Assembly: GCA_902561095.1 (NCBI GenBank)
Contig: CACEOF010000003.1
Span: forward strand, 1 to 64,000
Direction: 5' to 3'
Source: an uncultured Pelagibacteraceae bacterium
GTDB lineage: Bacteria; Pseudomonadota; Alphaproteobacteria; Pelagibacterales; Pelagibacteraceae
Length of the DNA stretch: 64,000 nucleotides
Of the stretch, positions 36,871 through 45,284 are shown piece by piece (position 1 is the first letter of the stretch; each line of letters opens with the position of its first letter). Both the position numbers and the translations under genes were made by a program. The notes under the pieces are model-generated. The model had not been told where the DNA came from. It ran no database searches and saw only the letters and a list, made by a program, of their open reading frames with translations.

Positions 36871-39498
36871 TTAAGCCTCCTTATAAGCTGTAGGCAAAAT
36901 CCCACCATTTTTCCAAAAATTTAACTCTTCTGGAACATCTAATCTAGCATTAAGTGTAACTTCAATAATATCACCAGTTTGTTTATGTATTTTCATGAGC
37001 ACTTTTTTATTTTCATTTGTAATATCATTTAACCCTAATAAGCTAAACTGGTCTGAACTTTCAATATTTAGCTCATTGATACCTTGTCCATTTTCAAATT
37101 CTAAAGGGAGCAATCCCATTCCAATTAAATTTGATCTATGAATTCTTTCAAATCCTTTTGCAACTATTGCTCTTACACCAATTAATAATGGTCCTTTAGC
37201 GGCTACATCTCTTGACGATCCACATCCATAATTTTCGCCTGCTATAACTATAATTTCTTTTTTCTCTTTTTTATATTGAACTGCAGCTTCATAAATTCTC
37301 GTTACTTTATTTTCTGGATATTTAATTGTAAGACTTCCTTCCTGATTGGGTACCATTAAATTTCTTAGTCTTAAACTAGCAAAAGTAGATCTTTCTACAA
37401 TTTCATGATTGGCTCTTCGAGTTAAATAATTATTAAAATCTTTAGAGTCTAATCCAAGTTTTGTTAAGTAATCCCAAGCTGCTGTTCCTTTTGTTATAAC
37501 ACTAGAGGGAGAAATATGGTCTGTAGTGACAGAGTCACCAAGTAATACTAGTGGTCGGGCTAGTTCTATATCATTAGTTTGATTATCTTCTGCATGTTTT
37601 AAGTATGGAGGTTTTTTTATATAAGTACTATCAGGCCAGTCATAATCTTGAGAATTTGAAACATTTAAATTTTCCCATAAACTTCCTCCCTGATACACCT
37701 GATCATACTTTTCTCTAAAAGTTTCTGCTTTGTAAAACTCATTTACAATTTTATCCACTTCTATATTTGAAGGCCAAACATCCTTCAAAAAAATATTTTG
37801 ATCATTAGAACTTTTTCCTAAACTGTCACTTAAAAGATTAATTTTGACATTACCTATTATAGAAAACAGTACCACTAATGCAGGGGATGCCAAGTATGAA
37901 GCTCTTATATTTGGATGTATTCTCCCTTGGAAATTTCTATTTCCTGAAAGAACTGCAACTGAAAAAATTTTTTCTTTTTCTATAGTATTTGCTAAGTTTT
38001 CGTCTAAAGGTCCTGAGCTGCCGTTACAAGTTGTACATCCAAAACCAACTACATTAAAACCTAATTGATCTAAATATTTTTGCAAACCAGATTTACTTAA
38101 AATCTCTGCTGTAACTTTGCTACCCGGTGCAAAAGATGTTTTTACTTTATTATTTTTTTTAAAACCTAGCTCAACTAATTTTTTCGCAATCAAACCTGCT
38201 GCAATAACATTTTTTGGATTTGCAGTGTTTGTACAGCTTGTTATTGCCGCAATCATTATGTCTGCATCTTTTACTTTGTAATCAAGATTAGGTACTTCAA
38301 ATTCATCCTCTCGTAAATCTTGACTGTAAAGCATGTTTGAGTGAGAATTAATTTCATTTGAAAACTTATTTAAATTAATTTTATCCTCAGGATTTTTGGG
38401 TCCTGACACACAAGGTTCTATTGAGAATAAATCAAGATTTAAAACTCTGTTATAGTCTGGAGTAATATCAGATCTTCGCCATAGTTTTTGATGTTTTGAA
38501 TATTCTTCAACAACTTGAATTTCTTCGTCTGTTCTTCCTGTCATACGCAAATAATCTAAAGTTGAATTGTCAACAGGAAATAGGACTGCAGTTGCCCCAT
38601 ACTCCGGTGCCATATTTGAAATAGTTGCTCTATCCCCAACAGTAAGACTTTCAACTCCTTCTCCACAAAATTCAATAAAGCTTCCAACAACCTTATTTTT
38701 TCTTAATAATTTTGTAATATATAAAACTAAGTCTGTTGAAGTTATTCCTTCCTTAAGTTGGTTCTTTAAATTTACCCCAACTATCTCTGGCACAGTCATA
38801 GGTATTGTTTTTCCAAGCATAGAAATTTCTGCCTCAACTCCACCAACACCCCAACCTAAAACACCTATAGCATTTACCATTGGAGTATGACTATCAGTTC
38901 CTATGCAAGTATCTGGATGAATAAGATTTAGATCTTTCTTTTTTTCTCTCCATACGACTTTAGATAAATATTCAATATTTACCTGATGACAAATACCAAC
39001 CCCTGGTGGAATTACATTAACTTTATCCAAAAATTTTGAACACCATCTTAAAAAAGAAAATCTCTCAGAATTTCTTTCATACTCTTTTTTTAAGTTTTCA
39101 ATTTCAGCTTTATCATTTCCAAAATAATCAACCTGCAAAGAATGATCAATAACCAAATCTACAGGTACATCTGGTTGAATATCTTTAGAATCAATTCCTT
39201 TTTTTTGAAGGGCTTCTCTATAGGCAATAAAATCTACCAACATAACTTTACCTAAAATGTCATGACTTAAAATTCTATTTGGAGCAAAATTAATTGCTTC
39301 ACCTAATCGTTTTTCTAAAATTGATTTTATTTGAGCTTCAGCATTATCATTACGACCCAAAAGATTCTGCCTAATTATATTTTCTAACAAAATTCTATAG
39401 GTATAAGGTATTTTTTCTATATCCTTAATTTTGCTGATATCTGCAAAATGATATTCTTTATTATCAATAGCAATTTTTTTGAAACTTTTAAAAATCAT
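36871..39498 (-). CDS. acnA: Aconitase A / AcnD-like hydratase
   Basis: An 875-residue monomeric aconitase of the AcnA/IRP/AcnD group. The [4Fe-4S] ligands are Cys422 (TSCTN), Cys488 and Cys491 (GCTTC), and the swivel domain carries the GCGSSRDVA tract. The N-terminal half contains HDILGKVMLVD, as in AcnD, while the GVLGWGVGG segment is AcnA-like. It interconverts citrate, cis-aconitate and isocitrate, or their 2-methyl forms. Co-transcription with prpF favours an AcnD-like task; it may also be the cell's TCA aconitase, since no other is visible here. Confidence 0.88.
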   Translation of the reverse strand: MIFKSFKKIAIDNKEYHFADISKIKDIEKIPYTYRILLENIIRQNLLGRNDNAEAQIKSILEKRLGEAINFAPNRILSHDILGKVMLVDFIAYREALQKKGIDSKDIQPDVPVDLVIDHSLQVDYFGNDKAEIENLKKEYERNSERFSFLRWCSKFLDKVNVIPPGVGICHQVNIEYLSKVVWREKKKDLNLIHPDTCIGTDSHTPMVNAIGVLGWGVGGVEAEISMLGKTIPMTVPEIVGVNLKNQLKEGITSTDLVLYITKLLRKNKVVGSFIEFCGEGVESLTVGDRATISNMAPEYGATAVLFPVDNSTLDYLRMTGRTDEEIQVVEEYSKHQKLWRRSDITPDYNRVLNLDLFSIEPCVSGPKNPEDKINLNKFSNEINSHSNMLYSQDLREDEFEVPNLDYKVKDADIMIAAITSCTNTANPKNVIAAGLIAKKLVELGFKKNNKVKTSFAPGSKVTAEILSKSGLQKYLDQLGFNVVGFGCTTCNGSSGPLDENLANTIEKEKIFSVAVLSGNRNFQGRIHPNIRASYLASPALVVLFSIIGNVKINLLSDSLGKSSNDQNIFLKDVWPSNIEVDKIVNEFYKAETFREKYDQVYQGGSLWENLNVSNSQDYDWPDSTYIKKPPYLKHAEDNQTNDIELARPLVLLGDSVTTDHISPSSVITKGTAAWDYLTKLGLDSKDFNNYLTRRANHEIVERSTFASLRLRNLMVPNQEGSLTIKYPENKVTRIYEAAVQYKKEKKEIIVIAGENYGCGSSRDVAAKGPLLIGVRAIVAKGFERIHRSNLIGMGLLPLEFENGQGINELNIESSDQFSLLGLNDITNENKKVLMKIHKQTGDIIEVTLNARLDVPEELNFWKNGGILPTAYKEA

Positions 39499-39581
39499 GG
39501 TTTTTATTTAATTTAATACTTTAAAAGATTATATAAAGTATTTTCTATATTTTAAAACATCAGGTTATAACAGTTAAAAAT

Positions 39582-40643
39582 ATGAATTTTAAAAAAAGAT
39601 ATAAAAAAACAGATTTAATCAAGTTTGCATTTAAGGTTCTAAAAAAAGTTGGCTTAAATAACTTAAATTCAAAAACAGTTGCAAATTTAATAGTGAGAGC
39701 AGATGAAAGAGGTGTTTGGTCACACGGGATTGTTAGATTACCAATTTATATAAAAAGGATTGAAAAAAAATCAGCTAAAATTAATCCAATAGTGAAATTT
39801 AAAAAAATAACTAATAATATTTTTCATTTGTCAGGTGATAATGGTCTTGGTTATATAGCCGCCAATGAAGGAATAAAAAAATGCGTCTCTCTAGCAAAAA
39901 AAAATGGGATTGGTTTGGTAGGAATAAGTGAAAGCAACCATTTTGGAATGGCAGCAAATTATTTAGAAATTGCTGCAAAAAATAAATGTATTGCTTGGGT
40001 ATTTACTAACGCATCAAAAGCCTTGCCACCTCATGGAGCGATGGCACCTTTCTTTGGCACAAGTCCTTTTGCATTTGGCTGTCCTACAAAAAAAATCAAT
40101 AAACCTTTTATACTTGATATGGCATCTTCTTCTGTTGCGAGAGGAAAGTTAAAATTTGCTGCTCAAAATAATATTAAAATACCTTTTGGGTATGCATTGG
40201 ATAAATTTGGAAAACCCACGAATGATGGGGCAAAAGCTTTTGAAGGAATCATGTTACCTTTTGGAGGAATGAAAGGTGCTGGATTATCATGGATGATGGA
40301 TATAGTAGCTGGAATTTTTACAGGTGCAAATCATAGTGGTAAAGTTAAAAATGCAATTAATGACTTTTCTGGAGCTTCAAATGTAGGTCATTTGATGATT
40401 TGTCTTAGAACTGATCTATTTCAATCACACACGAACTTTATAAAAAAAATTGAATTTGGAATTAAGGAGGTAAAAAAACTTAAAAAAGCAAAAGGTTTTA
40501 AAAAAATACTACATCCTGGTGAGCCTGAATTTAATAATCAAAATGTAAACTCAAAAAAAGGAATTTTGCTCTCTAAAGAAACTATTAAAGAACTAGAGAA
40601 ATTATCTAAAAAATATGATGTAAGAAGTCCATTTAAAGTTTAG
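39582..40643 (+). CDS. Malate/L-lactate dehydrogenase family oxidoreductase (Ldh2 fold)
   Basis: A 353-residue NAD(P)-dependent dehydrogenase of the YlbC/malate dehydrogenase (non-Rossmann) family, with DERGVWSHG at 41-49 (catalytic His48), SNHFGMAANY at 118-127, and the FGYALDKFGKPTNDG and PFGGMKGAGL blocks. Members oxidise 2-hydroxyacids such as malate, sulfolactate or ureidoglycolate. It is divergent from acnA over an 83-bp region and overlaps the convergent TcuA-like gene by 11 bp. The substrate is probably a 2-hydroxy acid of the island's pathway. Confidence 0.85.
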   Translation: MNFKKRYKKTDLIKFAFKVLKKVGLNNLNSKTVANLIVRADERGVWSHGIVRLPIYIKRIEKKSAKINPIVKFKKITNNIFHLSGDNGLGYIAANEGIKKCVSLAKKNGIGLVGISESNHFGMAANYLEIAAKNKCIAWVFTNASKALPPHGAMAPFFGTSPFAFGCPTKKINKPFILDMASSSVARGKLKFAAQNNIKIPFGYALDKFGKPTNDGAKAFEGIMLPFGGMKGAGLSWMMDIVAGIFTGANHSGKVKNAINDFSGASNVGHLMICLRTDLFQSHTNFIKKIEFGIKEVKKLKKAKGFKKILHPGEPEFNNQNVNSKKGILLSKETIKELEKLSKKYDVRSPFKV

Positions 40644-42102
40644 CAGAGTACTTGCCTGCTATCTTACCAAACACTGCACCTGAAGTTAAACCACTACCAC
40701 CTGGATAGTTAAAATAAAAAATACCACCTACCATTTCTCCAGCAGCAAAAAGTCCTTTGATAGGCTTCATGACTTTATTTAACACTTGGCATTTCTGATT
40801 TACTCTTAATCCACCAAAAGTGAAAGTAATTCCACATGTAACTCCATAAGCATAAAAAGGAGCTTTATCTATTTTATTTGCCCAATTACTTTTGTTAAGT
40901 GCTAAACCCTCTGTACATCTTCCATCTTTAATTGTTGGATCATATTTAACTTCTTCTTTAACAGCTTTGTTAAAATCATTTATAGTTTTTAGAGCTTTCT
41001 GCGAATTTATACTTGATATTTTTTTAAGTAACTCTTTAATTGAGTTAGCTCTAACCATCGTAGCAGACTTAACATCATACTCTGGATAAAGCATATGTCT
41101 CACTTTATGATCAAAAATTTGCCATCCAATTTGATTTGGTTGTTTTATGACCTCTTTTCCAAATTTTGCATAAGTAAAATTTCTAAAATCTTCTCCTTCG
41201 TCAACAAATCTCTCTCCATTAGCATTTAAAACAATTCCCCATGGATAACTAATTTTTCGATATTTATTACTTATCTTTAAATCACTAAACTCAGGTCCAT
41301 TCATATCGTGAAATACTGCATGGCAACCAGACCAATTTCCATAGGGTGAGGCACCTATTTTTAACGCCATACTTAATCCATCACCAGTGTTATGTTTTGT
41401 TCCCCTGACTTTTGCCATTTCCCATCCTGGACCAAGATATCTTGTTCTCATTTCAGGACTGGATTCAAAACCTCCACAAGCTAAAACTACGGATTTTGCA
41501 GTAATCGTCTTTGGTTTATTTTTACTTATAACTTCAACGCCCTTAATAATATTATCTTCATAAATTAAATCAGTTGCAGCTGTATCATAAAGAATTTCAA
41601 TTTTATTTTTTTTTATAATCTTAAGCATGGAGTCTATTAGTTTTTCACCTTGACCATTTACCTCTAAAGTCAAGCCTCCCCAATATCTCATCACTCCATT
41701 GACTTTGAAAGATTGTCTTCCTTTAATGGGTGTAAATTTTAAACCTTTTTTACTTAACCAATGAATTGTTTCAAAACTTTTTGATGTTAGGATTTTAGAT
41801 AATTTTTTATCTGTTTTTCCGTCTGTAACTTTATTCATGTCTCTTAAAAAATCAGCGACACTATATTTTCCATAATCTATACTGTTAGAATTTTTTAAAT
41901 TTGGTATTACTTTTTTTAAATCTGAAAAGTCATTGTAAGCAAACCTATAAGCACCGTTTGTATATCTGCTGTTTCCACCTTTTTCTTTAGAGGAGGCTTT
42001 CTCCAATACTAAAACTTTTTCTGCACCATTATCTTTTGCAGAGAGAGCAGCAGACAATGCAGCGTTACCTGCTCCAACAACAATTACATCATAATTTTTC
42101 AC
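40633..42102 (-). CDS. tcuA: TcuA-like tricarballylate dehydrogenase (FAD)
   Basis: A 489-residue flavoprotein of the fumarate reductase/succinate dehydrogenase family. The FAD-binding motif VGAGNAALSAA (9-19) and the following GGNSR (42-46) match the TcuA pattern, and GGLRVNQ and GGSGLTSG near the end complete the FAD site. Known TcuA oxidises tricarballylate to cis-aconitate. With tctCBA, acnA and prpF in the same island, this supplies the step from a saturated tricarboxylate to the TCA cycle. A candidate IclR operator lies 46 bp before the start. Specificity is inferred. Confidence 0.75.
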   Translation of the reverse strand: MKNYDVIVVGAGNAALSAALSAKDNGAEKVLVLEKASSKEKGGNSRYTNGAYRFAYNDFSDLKKVIPNLKNSNSIDYGKYSVADFLRDMNKVTDGKTDKKLSKILTSKSFETIHWLSKKGLKFTPIKGRQSFKVNGVMRYWGGLTLEVNGQGEKLIDSMLKIIKKNKIEILYDTAATDLIYEDNIIKGVEVISKNKPKTITAKSVVLACGGFESSPEMRTRYLGPGWEMAKVRGTKHNTGDGLSMALKIGASPYGNWSGCHAVFHDMNGPEFSDLKISNKYRKISYPWGIVLNANGERFVDEGEDFRNFTYAKFGKEVIKQPNQIGWQIFDHKVRHMLYPEYDVKSATMVRANSIKELLKKISSINSQKALKTINDFNKAVKEEVKYDPTIKDGRCTEGLALNKSNWANKIDKAPFYAYGVTCGITFTFGGLRVNQKCQVLNKVMKPIKGLFAAGEMVGGIFYFNYPGGSGLTSGAVFGKIAGKYSAKL

Positions 42103-42147
42103 AATTTTTATTTATATTCTTTTAAAAAAAAAAAAAGATAAATCTTA

Positions 42148-42163
42148 TTTCACAATATAAAAC
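42148..42163. promoter_or_regulatory. Candidate IclR operator, site 2 (tcuA upstream region)
   Basis: TTTCACAATATAAAAC matches 14 of 16 bases of the iclR-proximal site at 43748. It lies upstream of the minus-strand tcuA-like gene that starts at 42102, where a repressor or activator would act. Confidence 0.55.
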
Positions 42164-42200
42164 AACCTACTTTATTTGAAATATAATTAATAATATGAAA

Positions 42201-42231
42201 TATGTTAGCGATTTAATTAATCGCTAACATA
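42201..42231 (-). terminator. Perfect inverted repeat, probable terminator of the 474-aa MmgE gene
   Basis: TATGTTAGCGATT and its complement (13-bp stem, five-base loop) start 12 bases after the MmgE/PrpD stop on the minus strand. The following transcribed sequence is moderately U-rich but lacks a strong T run, so a factor-dependent end or a regulatory site for tcuA remains possible. Confidence 0.55.
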
Positions 42232-42242
42232 AAAATGTGATT

Positions 42243-43667
42243 TTATTTGGATAAAAGCCTACTCAATTTAGAAATATCTTTCATTTTTTCTAATTTACTA
42301 ACAGCTTGAATAATTGCCTTTGCCTTCTTTGTTGGCCATTTTGCAAATTCACAACAACCCATAAACTTATCTGCTACTTCATCGTATGTCATAGGTATCA
42401 TTGGACTTCCTTTACCAAAATCTCCTCTACCTGAAATTTTTTTGCCATTTTTAAGATAAATATCAATAATTGTAGTCATTTTGTCGTAACCAGCTGCTTC
42501 AGCTATTTTATTTTTATAAAAGTTTATTTTTCTAAGCATGTTTTGAACATCCGGTTTGTTAATTCTTTTATCCTGATATTCTGGAATATATGCTCTTCTC
42601 TGAACTAGCAAAATTGCCATAGAATATTCCATACTAAATTTAGCTTGAAACTCATTTGTTGGTCTATGATGAATTAATGCATTTTGCATATTATGATTAG
42701 TTCCAACATCAACTTTAATTACATCTTGAGGTTTTATATCGTGCTTCAAAATTAATTCTAACATTTTTGTCATTCCGGGATGGGTTAATGAACCACAGGG
42801 ATGGGGTTTAATTGAAACACCAGGTTTTGAAAAAGTCCATGGTCTTCCAAGCTGACCTTTAATAGATTTTAAATTATAACCCCCTCCATGGGCTTGAAAA
42901 AACCCTCTAGGAGACTCTAAAATTTTATCAGTAGCAGTCCAACCTAAGCCCACAAGATCACAAGCGACAACTCCACTTTCAGCTGCTCTTCCAGCATGTA
43001 AGGGTTTAGTCATTGTACCAAAATTTTCTCTTAACCCTGCGCTCAAAGTTGCAGCCACTGCTAAGGATTGTTGAATTTGAGAAACATTATAGCCACGGAT
43101 TTTTGCTGCAGCTGCAGCTGAGGCTAAAGTTCCACATGTGGATGTTGAATGAAAACCATGCTGATAATGCCTTGGAGACATTGCTTCAGAAACTTTACAT
43201 TCTACGTCAACACCTATTAAGTAGGCATTTAAGAACTCTTTTCCACTAATTTTCTTTAACTCTCCCTCTGCATATGCGCTTGGTAGGCATGGGGCAGTTG
43301 GGTGTGTCAATAATCCATAAACTCTATCTTTTTGTACAGCTAATTGAGTATCATCGTAGTCATCAGAATGTATACCTGTTCCATTTGCTAAGGCAGCAAA
43401 TCGAGAAGTTACTTTCATTTTAGAGCCAATCACTGTTGCTCTACCTTTTGCAGAGTTTTGTTTTATGTGTTTAAATAAATAATCACCTGTCCTTGCTACA
43501 GAACCAGATAAAGCTAAACCAAAACCGTCTAGAATATGTTTTTTTGCTAACTCAACAACATTTTTTGGAATTGAATTAAACTTATTCTTCTTAACAAATT
43601 GAGCAACATATTTAGTTAAATTTTTTCCTTTATCAGACTGAATATTTGGCGTGTAAGCTTTTCCCAT
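42243..43667 (-). CDS. MmgE/PrpD family protein (474 aa)
   Basis: The fourth MmgE/PrpD paralog in the island. Key tracts are GIHSDDYDDTQ at 98-108, LTHPTAPCLPSAYAEG from about 120, HGFHSTSTCGTLASAAAA and HPCGSLTHPG. It is the nearest neighbour of the iclR gene, transcribed away from it across a 98-bp region with a candidate operator. It is a likely direct target of that regulator. The dehydratase or decarboxylase substrate is unknown. Confidence 0.85.
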   Translation of the reverse strand: MGKAYTPNIQSDKGKNLTKYVAQFVKKNKFNSIPKNVVELAKKHILDGFGLALSGSVARTGDYLFKHIKQNSAKGRATVIGSKMKVTSRFAALANGTGIHSDDYDDTQLAVQKDRVYGLLTHPTAPCLPSAYAEGELKKISGKEFLNAYLIGVDVECKVSEAMSPRHYQHGFHSTSTCGTLASAAAAAKIRGYNVSQIQQSLAVAATLSAGLRENFGTMTKPLHAGRAAESGVVACDLVGLGWTATDKILESPRGFFQAHGGGYNLKSIKGQLGRPWTFSKPGVSIKPHPCGSLTHPGMTKMLELILKHDIKPQDVIKVDVGTNHNMQNALIHHRPTNEFQAKFSMEYSMAILLVQRRAYIPEYQDKRINKPDVQNMLRKINFYKNKIAEAAGYDKMTTIIDIYLKNGKKISGRGDFGKGSPMIPMTYDEVADKFMGCCEFAKWPTKKAKAIIQAVSKLEKMKDISKLSRLLSK

Positions 43668-43747
43668 AATTGATTTCCTTTGCTGTTATTCAACAGTTTC
43701 AACAAAAATTTATAGATTGTCAACAAATTTTATATTATAAAATCTTG

Positions 43748-43763
43748 TTTCACATTGTAAAAC
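43748..43763. promoter_or_regulatory. Candidate IclR operator, site 3 (iclR / MmgE divergent region)
   Basis: TTTCACATTGTAAAAC ends two bases before the preferred iclR start and 81 bases from the divergent MmgE start. With sites 1 and 2 it defines TTTCAYAWTRTRAAAC. The position suits autoregulation. Confidence 0.6.
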
Positions 43764-43765
43764 TT

Positions 43766-44434
43766 ATGAGTAATATAAAAGTTCTAGATAAAACTTTTCA
43801 GATATTAAATTCTTTTGATGATGCTAATAAAAGTATTTCTCTAAAAGATTTAACAATTATTACCAAACTTAATAAATCAACAATATTAAGAATTTGTAAT
43901 TCATTAATTAAATATAATTTTTTAATTAAAAATGAAATTAATGGAAGCTACCGTCTTGGTCCAGGTAGTTGGAAATTAGGATCAATATACAACTCAAATT
44001 TCAGGTCTGGTGAGGAAATAAGAGAAATTTTGGGTAAAATTTGTGCTACGACTGGTCAATCTGCAGGCTATTGGGTCAAGGCTGGTACAAAAAAAGTTTG
44101 TTTATATAGAGTGAATTCTAAATCTGAATTAAATCATTATGTAGTTGAGGGTACAACTTTTGAATTAAAATCAGCAACAGGAAAAGTTTTAAGTGCGTTT
44201 ACTGGTGGAAATGACGATTTAAAAAATGCTATTGAAAAAAAAGGGTACATTTACACTAAAGGTGAAAGATTAGATAATATAGCAAGTGTTGCAATTCCAA
44301 TTTTTGATAATCAAAATAATTTTAGAGGTACTTTAAGTATATCAGGCTGGAAACAATTTTTTACTAGCAAAACAGTATCAAGTTTCTATAAAACCTTATT
44401 GAAATATAAAGACCAAATTAAAGTATTAATATAA
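43766..44434 (+). CDS. IclR family transcriptional regulator
   Basis: A 222-residue regulator: winged helix-turn-helix (residues about 1-65, with the tract KLNKSTILRICNSLI as recognition helix) and an IclR effector domain ending in VASVAIPIFDNQNNF and ISGW. ATG 43766 is preferred because the longer reading from TTG 43670 adds 32 residues of atypical sequence that would also cover the candidate operator. IclR proteins sense small organic acids. Its central place in the island and the shared motif at three promoters make it the likely local controller. Confidence 0.85.
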   Translation: MSNIKVLDKTFQILNSFDDANKSISLKDLTIITKLNKSTILRICNSLIKYNFLIKNEINGSYRLGPGSWKLGSIYNSNFRSGEEIREILGKICATTGQSAGYWVKAGTKKVCLYRVNSKSELNHYVVEGTTFELKSATGKVLSAFTGGNDDLKNAIEKKGYIYTKGERLDNIASVAIPIFDNQNNFRGTLSISGWKQFFTSKTVSSFYKTLLKYKDQIKVLI

Positions 44435-44439
44435 TTCAA

Positions 44440-45282
44440 GTGAATAAAAAAACTTCAAAACTTAAAAAATTTTTAAATGATAAAAATTCATATAAGGTTC
44501 CATCATGTCATGATCCTTTGACAGCTAAATTAATTGAAAAAAAAGGTTTTAAAGTTTCATTCATTGGTGGTTTCGCTCTTTCCTCTGCTAGTCTTGGTTA
44601 TCCCGACGCAAGTATTATCACCCAGAAAGAATTGGTAGATGCAACAAGATCAATATGCAATCAGACAAAGAACCCGATAATTGTTGATGCAGATACAGGA
44701 TTTGGCGGTTTAGCTAATGTATATAAAACTATTAAAGATTTAGAGCAGGCAGGTGCATCAGCTGTTATTTTAGAAGATCAAATTTTTCCAAAAAGATGCG
44801 CACTTACTAAAAAAGTAAAATTATTAGATTTAAAGAAATCTGAAAAAAGAATTAAAACAGCAATTAAAGCTTCAAAAGAGAATAATAATATTTTGATATT
44901 TGCTAGAACTGATGCTTTAAGTGTGGGCTCTATTAAAGAGTCTATAAAAAGAGCTAAAATGTTTAAAAAATTAGGTGCACATGCCGTATTTATAACTGGA
45001 ATTAATAGTCTTAGAGAAATAAAATTAATTAAACAAAATTTAAAAAAAATTCCATTAATAATTAATATTACTCAAGATATAAAATTTAATATATCAGATA
45101 TTAAGAAAAGCGATTTCAAGTTCATTCTCTATTCTCAGCAACTCTTGAATAGCTATATCGATACAGTCAATTCAACATTAAAATTAATTAAAAATAATAA
45201 AAATCCTAAATTTAAAAACAAAGCATCAGATACTTTATCTTTGTTAAATTTTAAAAAGTATTTATCAATTGAAAATAATTGA
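44440..45282 (+). CDS. Isocitrate lyase / PEP mutase superfamily lyase (PrpB-like)
   Basis: A 280-residue TIM-barrel enzyme. The metal-binding DAD (83-85) and EDQ (112-114) are intact, and the catalytic loop reads KRCAL (118-122), whereas 2-methylisocitrate lyase has KRCGH: the Cys is present but Gly-His is changed. The overall pattern (GGFALSSASLGYPD, FARTDAL) is closest to PrpB and methylmalate/oxaloacetate-type lyases. A C-C cleavage yielding pyruvate or succinate is likely. It starts with GTG 5 bp after iclR and runs into the AbrB gene, forming one operon. Confidence 0.78.
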   Translation: MNKKTSKLKKFLNDKNSYKVPSCHDPLTAKLIEKKGFKVSFIGGFALSSASLGYPDASIITQKELVDATRSICNQTKNPIIVDADTGFGGLANVYKTIKDLEQAGASAVILEDQIFPKRCALTKKVKLLDLKKSEKRIKTAIKASKENNNILIFARTDALSVGSIKESIKRAKMFKKLGAHAVFITGINSLREIKLIKQNLKKIPLIINITQDIKFNISDIKKSDFKFILYSQQLLNSYIDTVNSTLKLIKNNKNPKFKNKASDTLSLLNFKKYLSIENN

Positions 45283-45284
45283 AA

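Noticed and set aside
39541..39558. Fourth possible IclR operator in the acnA / Ldh2 gap
   Set aside because: Only about 12 of 16 bases match and the spacing is off by one; in AT-rich DNA this is within chance.
43670..43765. N-terminal extension of the IclR protein from TTG 43670
   Set aside because: The extra 32 residues are atypical for the family and would code through the candidate operator; ATG 43766 begins the usual helix-turn-helix.
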